A stretch of 13,491 nucleotides of DNA, taken from JBBPZA01 sp038330095. Its GTDB lineage: Bacteria; Actinomycetota; Thermoleophilia; Solirubrobacterales; Solirubrobacteraceae. The position numbers and the translations under genes are program-made. The stretch covers positions 1 to 13,491 of the forward strand of contig JBBQNQ010000077.1 of assembly GCA_038330095.1 (NCBI GenBank), read 5' to 3'. Positions 6,190 to 12,403 of this stretch are shown in pieces (positions within the stretch are counted from its first letter, which is position 1; each line of letters starts with the position of its first letter). A model generated the notes under the pieces. That model saw only the letters and a program-made list of their open reading frames with translations, did no database searches and was not told where the DNA came from.

Positions 6190-6350
6190 CTCCGCCCCTC
6201 GCTCGTTCCGCGTCTCGTCGCCCGACGCACCGGGACACGACGCGACCGACTCTACGCCCCACGAGTGCTTCGACGCCGAGAGCGGCGGGGTCAGCGAGAA
6301 GCCCGACACCGAGGGCGCAACCGGTCGGCGGCTCTAGTCGAGCCACGGCG

Positions 6351-6376
6351 CTTTACCTGAGCCTGATAAAGTAAAG
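6351..6376. promoter_or_regulatory. Inverted repeat and -10-like box at the AbrB/PIN operon
   Basis: CTTTAC (6351-6356) and GTAAAG (6371-6376) form a perfect 6-bp inverted repeat with a 14-base gap. A TAAAGT box (6367-6372) overlaps the right arm and ends nine bases before the ATG at 6382. Antitoxins usually repress their own operon through palindromes overlapping the promoter, so this is the expected operator position. A short hairpin (GGCTC 6330-6334 / GAGCC 6340-6344) lies just upstream. Confidence 0.5.
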
Positions 6377-6381
6377 GGCCC

Positions 6382-6600
6382 ATGAGCGTCTTGTCCCGCA
6401 AGAACCAGATCACCATCCCCGTAGAAGTCATGCGCGCCGCCGGGCTGGCCCCGGGGGACGATGTGCGCGTGCGCAGCGTCGGCCCGGGGCGGATTGAACT
6501 GATCAAGGGCGATGACCTCATTGACGAGTTCGCCGGCAGCCTCGACGCTGCCGCGTACCCACCTGGGTACCTCGAAGAAGTGCGCGCCGGGTGGGAGTAG
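6382..6600 (+). CDS. AbrB/MazE-type antitoxin
   Basis: 72 residues. Residues 3-45 form a SpoVT/AbrB swapped-hairpin DNA-binding domain: VLSRKNQITIPVEVMRAAGL then PGDDVRVRSVGPGRIELIK. The tail holds YPPGYLEEVRAGWE, a C-terminal motif like those that fold into PIN-toxin active sites in AbrB-type VapB proteins. It should neutralise the toxin encoded next and repress the operon. The start is supported by the compact domain beginning at residue 2 and the -10-like box nine bases before. Its stop (TAG 6598-6600) lies inside the toxin gene, whose GTG is at 6591, giving a 10-base overlap typical of coupled toxin-antitoxin translation. Confidence 0.92.
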   Translation: MSVLSRKNQITIPVEVMRAAGLAPGDDVRVRSVGPGRIELIKGDDLIDEFAGSLDAAAYPPGYLEEVRAGWE

Positions 6601-7004
6601 TCGTCTTCGACAGCGACGTCCTGATCGGGTTTCTCAATCGGGACGATGTTCATCACGGCGACGCCGTCGAGCACGTCCGCGGCTCGTTGACGGCCGGTAC
6701 GCGTCGGATGCTGTGCGCCGTCAACTACGCCGAGATCCTCATCGGCCCCTTACGCGTCGGTGCCCACGCAAAAGTGGAACAGATGCTCACACAGCTGAGT
6801 ATCGAAACGATCGAGGTCGACATGGCCTTGGCCGAGCGTGCCGCCGCGGTCCGCGCACGCACGAACCTCAAGCTACCCGACGCCTTCGCGCTTGCCACGG
6901 CGATTCACGCCGAGCACCGCGGCTCGACGGGCGTGTCACTGGCCAGCTTCGACAGCGCAGTCCTCAAGGCCCACGCCGACTTGCAGCGCAGCCGCTCCGT
7001 GTAG
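6591..7004 (+). CDS. PIN-domain toxin, VapC family
   Basis: 137 residues from a GTG overlapping the antitoxin. The PIN catalytic acidic residues are all present: Asp7 in VVFDSDVLIGFL, Glu48 in VNYAEIL, Asp97 in KLPDAFALATA and Asp121 in SFDSAVL. These coordinate Mg2+/Mn2+ for RNA cleavage. VapC toxins cut tRNA or rRNA and stop translation; the target here cannot be read from sequence. It appears catalytically intact. The gene ends nine bases from the stop of the convergent unrecognised gene. Confidence 0.92.
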   Translation: MGVVVFDSDVLIGFLNRDDVHHGDAVEHVRGSLTAGTRRMLCAVNYAEILIGPLRVGAHAKVEQMLTQLSIETIEVDMALAERAAAVRARTNLKLPDAFALATAIHAEHRGSTGVSLASFDSAVLKAHADLQRSRSV

Positions 7005-7013
7005 GCCGGAGGC

Positions 7014-7634
7014 TCAGCGGTGAACGGCGGCCAGAAGCGCGGCGTACGAGCGCACGAGCAGGGCTCGCTCCTCCCGCAGCCGCGGGTCGTCGGGGTCGCA
7101 ACCGTCGGCGACCCAGCGGTCGGAGACGTCCATGGCCTCGGCGCGCAGAGCGGCGGCGTGGGTGACCGCTTCGGGCTCCACGTCGTAGGAGTACGCGTAG
7201 AGGTCCCGCAGCGCGCCGACCAGCTCTGACGCACCACCCGAGCCTTCGCCGTGCTGTGCCTCACGATGCGCGCGCCACCACTCGACCTCCAGCTCGGCGG
7301 CGCGTCGCGCATCGATGCTGAGCCCCTCGGCGTCCGCGAGCAGGCGGTAGAAACGCTCCATCAGCGCCCGGGCGGCGGCCGGATCGTTGCCGGGGAACGG
7401 CGCCCACTTCTGGTTGGCGCGCAGCACGAGCCACGCACCCGCCAGCGTCCTGCGCCAGAGCATCCCGAAGGCCGCACGGACCAGCCCGACCGAGGCGAGG
7501 AGGAAAGCCGCCCACCGGCGCTGGTAGTAGGTCTCCCACGCGCGGCACTCCAGCCCTCCGACCTGGCGCGGGTCGAACGAGCGGCTCGACCGCTGCCCGC
7601 TGAAGGCTCGAAGCAGCACGCGCACCCGCCGCAT
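7014..7634 (-). CDS. Conserved-looking hypothetical protein between two toxin-antitoxin pairs
   Basis: 206 residues from the ATG at 7634; the frame also allows 7700 (228 residues), but that start would run through the putative promoter of the Phd-type gene. Neither has a strong ribosome site. The protein is probably all-helical. A Trp/Tyr/Arg-rich part comes first (GLECRAWETYYQRRWAAFLL, 27-46), then a hydrophobic stretch ~42-74 with AFGMLWRRTLAGAWLVLRAN that could touch a membrane, then PGNDPAAARALMERFYRLLA. An acidic helical half with paired WW (119-120) and a C-terminal helix follow. No catalytic motif or known domain is evident, and no signal peptide. Codon use looks like its neighbours. 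I do not recognise the family; whether it relates to the flanking toxin-antitoxin pairs is unknown. Confidence 0.65.
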   Translation of the reverse strand: MRRVRVLLRAFSGQRSSRSFDPRQVGGLECRAWETYYQRRWAAFLLASVGLVRAAFGMLWRRTLAGAWLVLRANQKWAPFPGNDPAAARALMERFYRLLADAEGLSIDARRAAELEVEWWRAHREAQHGEGSGGASELVGALRDLYAYSYDVEPEAVTHAAALRAEAMDVSDRWVADGCDPDDPRLREERALLVRSYAALLAAVHR

Positions 7635-7705
7635 GCTCGCAGGCCCACGGCCACGGCCGGCTCCTGCCAAGTCGGTGTGAGACAGGGTTCGCGGCGGCAT
7701 TGGGT

Positions 7706-7722
7706 GCTACGCTGTGCCACGC
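7706..7722 (+). promoter_or_regulatory. Direct repeat and -10-like box before the Phd/PIN operon
   Basis: GCTACGC (7706-7712) and GCCACGC (7716-7722) are near-identical 7-mers exactly 10 bp apart, one helical turn. A TACGCT (7708-7713) inside the first copy is a plausible -10 box ending 11 bases before the ATG at 7725. No clear -35 is seen. Position fits an autoregulatory operator. Confidence 0.4.
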
Positions 7723-7724
7723 CT

Positions 7725-8000
7725 ATGGACGTGTCGGTCAGAGAGCTCCGCAACCACACTCGCCGAGTGGTCGCGGCCGTCGAGAGCGGCGAGACCGTGG
7801 TGCTTACGGTTCACGGCCGGCCCGTGGCTGAGATAGTCCCGCGTCGGCAGAGGAGCGAGCGTCGCTCGAGCGAGCTGTTCCTCGCCGAGTTGGCGGAGAT
7901 TGGCGAGCTCGCCGAGGCGAAGCAGCTCGACTCGCCGGCTGAAGACTTCGACACCGGCCTCACGACGGACGACATGCTCGATGCCCGGCTATCTGGCTGA
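7725..8000 (+). CDS. Phd/YefM-type antitoxin
   Basis: 91 residues. The first ~40 residues match the Phd/YefM DNA-binding fold: MDVSVRELRNHTRRVVAAVE then SGETVVLTVHGRPVAEIVP, with the typical 'GepvavlvP' ending. The rest is charged and probably disordered until it binds the toxin. The frame runs open far upstream to 7251, but the Phd fold begins at this ATG and the upstream part lies antisense to the hypothetical gene, so 7725 is chosen. The gene overlaps the toxin gene by 20 bases. Expected role: neutralise the adjacent PIN toxin and repress the operon. Confidence 0.92.
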   Translation: MDVSVRELRNHTRRVVAAVESGETVVLTVHGRPVAEIVPRRQRSERRSSELFLAELAEIGELAEAKQLDSPAEDFDTGLTTDDMLDARLSG

Positions 8001-8385
8001 CACGAGCATCTTCATAGCCGCCGAGCAACGCCGTCCACTGAGCGAGCCTCCTGACGGGGACGCCCGGGTGTCGGTCGCGACGCTGACCGAGCTGGACGTC
8101 GGCGTGCGGAGAGCGAGCACCGAGGCGCTGAGAACGCTCCGAGAAGCAACGTACGCAAGGGCGCGCCGGTTCGTGCCCGTGGCCTACGACGAGGCGGTCA
8201 GCGTCAAGCTCGCCGGGCTGCTCACCGCAGCCCGCGAGCAGGGCCGACGTGCGGGGGCGATGGACGCCATCATCGCGGCGACGGCGCTCGCGCACGACCT
8301 CGTCGTCTGGACACAGGACGACGACTTCGACGTCCTGGCGGAGTTGGCGCCCCTCCTGCGGGTCAGAACTGCGGCGGCGAAGTGA
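7981..8385 (+). CDS. PIN-domain toxin, VapC family (second)
   Basis: 134 residues from the ATG at 7981, inside the end of the antitoxin gene; an earlier in-frame start at 7900 would add residues that precede the PIN fold. Acidic residues are in place: Asp7 in YLADTSIFIA, Glu37 in TLTELDVGV, Asp95 in AMDAIIAATALAHDL, and Asp113/Asp115 in WTQDDDFDVL. Predicted metal-dependent ribonuclease. It differs from the first toxin in length and motif spacing and has a different antitoxin family, so the two pairs are not a recent duplication. The stop directly abuts the stop of the convergent DUF6351 gene with no base between. Confidence 0.92.
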   Translation: MPGYLADTSIFIAAEQRRPLSEPPDGDARVSVATLTELDVGVRRASTEALRTLREATYARARRFVPVAYDEAVSVKLAGLLTAAREQGRRAGAMDAIIAATALAHDLVVWTQDDDFDVLAELAPLLRVRTAAAK

Positions 8386-10530
8386 TTACCTCAGGGGCTT
8401 GCTCGCCGGCGGCGGGCGCAGTGGCCTGCCGCCATAGACGACCCTGCCCCGAGCGTCCTGGTAGGTCTGCCACGGGATCGTCGGCTGCTGGTCGACGCCA
8501 CGCTTGGAGAAGTCACATACGCCGTTGCCGAAGATCTTCTCCAGCTGTGCCCACTGGGCGTCCGTGAACTGCACGCTGCCGTAGTCCGCGCGATTCAGGG
8601 GCTTGACCCTGCACTTGTTGGTGTCCGTGGTGATCGCGTCGCCGGCGACCGTTCGCGGCGTTCCATAGACGTGGACCACGGACGGACAGAGGTCGTCGGA
8701 GACCTTCACGCCCTTGCCGTCGTAGCAGCGATCGGTGAGGTCGGCGGGCTTGTCGCGCGCGACCTTCTGCGCGAGCGGCCCTCTGGACGTGTCGCTCTCG
8801 ACGGCGGCGAGCCAGCGGTCCATCGCCACGAAGCTGTTGCGCTCGCACTGCGGGTCGGCCGTAAGGCTCACCGGCCCCTCCCAGATGAGCTGGTTGCGGT
8901 GGTTGCCGAACGCACGGTCGAGCCGCGCGCGCGCCGCGAACGCGCGGTAGGCGTCGTGGAACAGGCCCTCGTCGGGTCCGCGGCAGTCGATGATGGCCGT
9001 CCGGCCCAGGTTGTTCGCCTCGTTGATCATCCCGCTGCGATAGGCGTTGGCCAGCGCCGGGCGGTCCGCGACCATGCGGTTCGGGACGAGCGCGGCGTCT
9101 GCGTCGAGGCCGCCGATCTTCGCGTTGATATCCACGAACTGGGCGGCCGTGATCTTGCCGCTGCGCAGTGCGGACAAGCCGTACTGCACGCCGACGTTGT
9201 CCGTCGGCGTGCCCGCGAAGCCGCGACCGATCTCCTTCTCCTGCTCACCCCAGAAAGAGGGCCGGCGCGGCCCGAACACGTTGATGGCGGCGTCCTGGAT
9301 CGTGCACCGCACGCCGCCGGGGTTGGTCGTCGGGCTGTAGCGCTGCGGGGCGGTGATGCCGTTGCACGGGTCGGTGGGGACGACGACGTGGAACTGCGCC
9401 GCGTCACTGACCTGGGCATTCAGGGTCGATACGTGGCCCTGGAGGTCGGCCATCTGCCTGGGCGTCCACGTCACGCCGGCGCCCCACCTCGAGGGGTCCC
9501 TGAAGTACGCGAGCGACAGGTGGTAGTCGAGGAACTGCGTCGCCGTGCTCCACGCGTCCGGGAACGAGCACGTCGGCAGGATCCCCTGGTAGACGCCGGG
9601 GTAGGCGTTCGCGATCCACTGCTGGGCCAGCGACCCACCCGAGCAGCCCGTGCCGATCGAGTAGCGGAGCGTCCCGTAGCGCTCGATCAGGTACTCCTTT
9701 GTCATCACCAGCGCCTCGGCCTCGGTCACGAGGTTGCAGTTGTGGCCGGCGTTGTCGAGCGCGTGCGACATGGTCGCGAAGCCGCGGGCGAGCGCGGTCT
9801 GGGCCGCGCCGCCGGTAACGGCCGGTGCGCTGCCGGTCTGGTAGTCGACACCGCAGCCGAAGCCGTGCGTGATCAGCAGCTTGTTGTTGAACTGGGCCTG
9901 GGGCCTCACCGCCGTCCAGGGCTTGCCGGGCTGGAAGAGAACCGCGATCTGGTACTGGTCGCGGTCGATGTAGCCCGTCTCGACGCGCACGATGAAGGGA
10001 ACCGCGACCCCCTCGTCGGTCGTCGTCGTCGCGACGTCCGCCGGCGGGTTCGCGGTGTCGTAAGGCTGGAGCCCCGACTTCGCCGGATCCGACGACTTGT
10101 AGAGGTAGGAGAGCGTGGGGGGCTCGGAGCACTGCCGGTCGAGCGCGGCCGGCTGGCACTTCCACGGCTGCAGCTGCGGGCCCGAGAAGACGGGACCACC
10201 AATCGGATGGTTGGTGACGCGAAGCTTCGCTGCACGGCGCCAGTTACGCGCGATGACTGAGCTCCTACCGAGCGGAAGGTCGCGGATCAAGCCCACGGCC
10301 GCTCCGTCGGCGCGGCGCTTGAACGAGCTCGTCTGGTCCTTGCCCGCCGCCTTGACCGTGAGCCCGCGCGTCGAGCGCGCGCCGCGAATCGCAACGAGCG
10401 CATCGCCGCCGCTGACCAGGTCGGCGCGGCCCGAGAGCACAGTGATCGTCAGCGGGCCGCTGCGGTCCTTGCCCCGACTGTAAGCAGCGGCGGCGTCCTG
10501 CGGACAGGCGATCACGGCAACGCCGAGCAC
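8386..10530 (-). CDS. Secreted DUF6351 family protein, tannase-like alpha/beta hydrolase
   Basis: 714 residues from the GTG at 10530. An exported protein with an alpha/beta-hydrolase core: LLITHGFGCG (218-227) resembles the oxyanion-side HG motif, and SIGTGCSGGSLAQQW (291-305) holds the nucleophile elbow, with Ser297 preceded by Cys296. A Cys next to the catalytic Ser is the pattern of tannase/feruloyl-esterase relatives, in which it pairs with a Cys near the catalytic His. Many further Cys and Pro/Asn residues fit an extracellular enzyme. Substrate unknown, probably an ester. The GTG lies inside the hydrophobic signal segment. Codons upstream give TGARGCLHVIGLGLLVA, completing a Sec signal peptide, with AGGAGGG at 10600-10594 placed nine bases before a CTG at 10584, so the real start may be that CTG (732 residues). 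Divergent from the DUF3089 gene. Confidence 0.85.
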   Translation of the reverse strand: MLGVAVIACPQDAAAAYSRGKDRSGPLTITVLSGRADLVSGGDALVAIRGARSTRGLTVKAAGKDQTSSFKRRADGAAVGLIRDLPLGRSSVIARNWRRAAKLRVTNHPIGGPVFSGPQLQPWKCQPAALDRQCSEPPTLSYLYKSSDPAKSGLQPYDTANPPADVATTTTDEGVAVPFIVRVETGYIDRDQYQIAVLFQPGKPWTAVRPQAQFNNKLLITHGFGCGVDYQTGSAPAVTGGAAQTALARGFATMSHALDNAGHNCNLVTEAEALVMTKEYLIERYGTLRYSIGTGCSGGSLAQQWIANAYPGVYQGILPTCSFPDAWSTATQFLDYHLSLAYFRDPSRWGAGVTWTPRQMADLQGHVSTLNAQVSDAAQFHVVVPTDPCNGITAPQRYSPTTNPGGVRCTIQDAAINVFGPRRPSFWGEQEKEIGRGFAGTPTDNVGVQYGLSALRSGKITAAQFVDINAKIGGLDADAALVPNRMVADRPALANAYRSGMINEANNLGRTAIIDCRGPDEGLFHDAYRAFAARARLDRAFGNHRNQLIWEGPVSLTADPQCERNSFVAMDRWLAAVESDTSRGPLAQKVARDKPADLTDRCYDGKGVKVSDDLCPSVVHVYGTPRTVAGDAITTDTNKCRVKPLNRADYGSVQFTDAQWAQLEKIFGNGVCDFSKRGVDQQPTIPWQTYQDARGRVVYGGRPLRPPPASKPLR

Positions 10531-10593
10531 AGCGACGAGCAGGCCGAGCCCGATGACGTGCAGGCACCCTCTGGCGCCAGTCAGTACCAGAAT

Positions 10594-10600
10594 CCCTCCT
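10594..10600 (-). promoter_or_regulatory. Shine-Dalgarno site upstream of the DUF6351 gene
   Basis: AGGAGGG on the minus strand. The only in-frame start-like codon at ordinary spacing is CTG 10584-10582, nine bases on. The annotated-style GTG at 10530 is 63 bases away and has no such site. Confidence 0.6.
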
Positions 10601-10669
10601 CCCGAACGGATCTATCGGCAGTGTCGGCCGGAACCCTACACTCGCGCGCTTTCATGCTCGATAACGCAT

Positions 10670-10687
10670 CTTATGTGAACCCATAAG
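10670..10687. promoter_or_regulatory. Palindrome in the shared region of the two hydrolase genes
   Basis: CTTATGTGAACCCATAAG: perfect 6-bp arms CTTATG/CATAAG around a six-base centre. It is an AT-rich island in a GC-rich region. ATCTTA (10668-10673) overlaps it and reads TAAGAT on the minus strand, a -10-like box for the DUF6351 gene. This suggests an operator controlling one or both divergent genes. Confidence 0.5.
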
Positions 10688-10726
10688 GGCGAATTCGGCC
10701 ACAGCGCGGCCGGGAGGCACCGGCGC

Positions 10727-11899
10727 ATGAGGTGGCGGCTTCCGGCTACGGTCGCGGCCATGCGAACCCTCCGTCGGCTCATCCCGCTCCTCCTGGCCGC
10801 CTGCTTGCTTGTCGTGCTTGCGACACCGGCGCACGCCGCATCGCGCTGGCTGTGCAAGCCGGGCATGGCCGACAACCCGTGCGAGCCGAGCCTGAAGACG
10901 ACCCGTATCTCGCCGAAGGGCGCGACGCTCGACGTGCAGCGCGTCAAGCGCACGAAGAACCCGCAGGTCGACTGCTTCTACGTCTACCCGACGACCAGCG
11001 ACCAGACCGGGCCGCTGGCGAAACGGACCGCCGATCCGGAGTTGAAGTCGATCGCCCTCTACCAGGCCTCGCGCTACTCGCGCGACTGCCGCGTCTTCGC
11101 GCCGCTCTACCGGCAGCTCACCGTCCCGTCGCTGTTCGCCGGCGGGCTCACGGCGGCCAACGCAAACGTCGCGTACGGCGACGTCCGTGCCGCGTGGCGC
11201 ACCTACCTGCGCAAGTACAACAAGGGCCGCGGCGTCGTCTTCATCGGCCACTCGCAGGGGTCGTTCATGCTCCGGCGCCTGCTCATCAGCGAGGTCGATC
11301 CCAAGCCGAAGGCCCGTGACCGGCTGGTCTCCGCGATCCTCCTTGGTGGCGACGTGAAGGTGAAGGCCGGCAAGGACGTCGGCGGCGACTTCAAGAACAT
11401 CCGCGCCTGCCGCTCGAGGACCCAGATCGGCTGCGTGATCGCCTACTCGACCTTCGGCGAAACGCCGCCTGCAGGCTCGCTGTTCGGGCGCCCCGGCGGC
11501 ATCGACGGGGCCTGGGGAATCAAGCCGAAGTCGGACAGCGAGGTCCTGTGCACCAACCCGACCTCGCTGGGCGGCGGCGCGGGCAAGACCGACACGCTGC
11601 TGCCGACCGCGCCGTTCGGTGGGAGCCTCATCGCCGCGTCGCTCGGCATCGTCGGGCTGCCGAAGTCAAACGCCTCGACGGCATGGGTCGAGTACCTGCG
11701 CAGCTACAACGCCAAGTGCCTGTCAGCGAACGGCGCAAACGTGCTGAGGGTCTCCCCGCGCGGCGCCTCCCCCATGCTGGCCCCGAGTCCCACCCAGGGC
11801 TGGGGCCTGCACCTGGTCGACGCGAACATCGCGCTCGGCAACCTCGCCGACGTCGTGCGCCGGCAGGCATCGGTCTGGGCGAAGGCGAACGGGCGCTGA
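10727..11899 (+). CDS. Secreted DUF3089 family alpha/beta hydrolase
   Basis: 390 residues. The ATG at 10727 has GGGAGG (10712-10717) nine bases before it, which is preferred over the ATG at 10760. The signal peptide has a basic n-region, the hydrophobic core RLIPLLLAACLLVVLATP and a likely AHA-AS cleavage near residue 37. The mature part shows the family's VDCFYVYPTT (81-90), then YGDVRAAWRTYL, and the nucleophile elbow VVFIGHSQGSF (170-180) with Ser176. A conserved-looking GWGLHLVDANIALGNL (358-373) near the end offers His362 as the catalytic base candidate. Cys residues (43, 52, 83, 121, 228, 236, 275, 331) fit an exported, disulfide-bonded enzyme. An esterase/lipase-like activity is expected; the substrate is unknown. 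Divergent from the other secreted hydrolase. Confidence 0.9.
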   Translation: MRWRLPATVAAMRTLRRLIPLLLAACLLVVLATPAHAASRWLCKPGMADNPCEPSLKTTRISPKGATLDVQRVKRTKNPQVDCFYVYPTTSDQTGPLAKRTADPELKSIALYQASRYSRDCRVFAPLYRQLTVPSLFAGGLTAANANVAYGDVRAAWRTYLRKYNKGRGVVFIGHSQGSFMLRRLLISEVDPKPKARDRLVSAILLGGDVKVKAGKDVGGDFKNIRACRSRTQIGCVIAYSTFGETPPAGSLFGRPGGIDGAWGIKPKSDSEVLCTNPTSLGGGAGKTDTLLPTAPFGGSLIAASLGIVGLPKSNASTAWVEYLRSYNAKCLSANGANVLRVSPRGASPMLAPSPTQGWGLHLVDANIALGNLADVVRRQASVWAKANGR

Positions 11900-11912
11900 G
11901 CCCGCGGCAGGG

Positions 11913-12299
11913 CTAGCTCCGGCGCTCGGCCACCAGCTGCTGCAGGCGCTCGACCGCCTCGGGCGCCTGCTTGTTGAGCTTGCGAACGTCCCACGAGGTG
12001 AGCGTGACCAAGCGCATCGGAGAGGTCGCGGTGACCGACGCGTTGCGCTGCGAGCGCTCCAGCACGCCCATCTCGCCGACCACGTCACCCGGTCCCAGCT
12101 CGGCGATCGTCTCCTCGCCGTGGTGCACGCGCGCAGTTCCCTCCTCGATGGCGATCAGGTCGTAGGAGTAGTCGCCCTCGCGAACGAGCTCCTTGCCCTC
12201 GGGCACCGAGACCTCGGCAGCGAGCTTGGCGATCGCCTCGCGTGCACCGTCGCCGAGATCGGCGAACACCGGGATCGAATTCAGACGGGCCGCGTCCAT
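11913..12299 (-). CDS. Stand-alone cyclic-nucleotide-binding domain protein
   Basis: 128 residues, covering just one CRP-type cNMP-binding beta-barrel with no helix-turn-helix or enzyme domain. It begins LNSIPVFADLGDGAREAIAK (6-25), continues EGKELVREGDYSYDLIAIEEG (34-54, in pieces), and reaches the phosphate-binding cassette GPGDVVGEMGVLERSQRNAS (69-88). There Glu76 and Arg85 have the nine-residue spacing seen in cAMP-binding proteins, so binding is plausible. It then ends with a helix (VRKLNKQAPEAVERLQQLV). GAGGAG (12311-12306) lies six bases before the ATG, supporting the start. Probably a small cytoplasmic sensor acting on a partner. Convergent with DUF3089, divergent from proS with 104 bases between. 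Confidence 0.88.
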   Translation of the reverse strand: MDAARLNSIPVFADLGDGAREAIAKLAAEVSVPEGKELVREGDYSYDLIAIEEGTARVHHGEETIAELGPGDVVGEMGVLERSQRNASVTATSPMRLVTLTSWDVRKLNKQAPEAVERLQQLVAERRS

Positions 12300-12389
12300 C
12301 TCGCGCTCCTCTTCCTCGTTGACGGCGCCCAGTATCCCTGAGCGTCGGGCTCCGTGCTCGACGCCGCGCGAAGTCGAGGCGCCCGTCCC

Positions 12390-12395
12390 TAGAGT
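12390..12395 (+). promoter_or_regulatory. -10-like box for proS, leaderless start likely
   Basis: TAGAGT fits the actinobacterial TANNNT -10 pattern and ends eight bases before the GTG at 12404. No Shine-Dalgarno sequence precedes that GTG, and an in-frame TGA at 12395-12397 blocks any longer protein. No convincing -35 is visible. Confidence 0.45.
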
Positions 12396-12403
12396 GACCG
12401 CTC

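Noticed and set aside
7251..7724. Long N-terminal extension of the Phd-type antitoxin
   Set aside because: The Phd fold starts at the ATG at 7725; the extension is antisense to the hypothetical gene and lacks domain features.
8671..10260. 529-residue plus-strand frame opposite the DUF6351 gene
   Set aside because: Antisense shadow of a clear secreted hydrolase; its translation is Arg/Ala/Val-rich without domains, as expected in GC-rich DNA.
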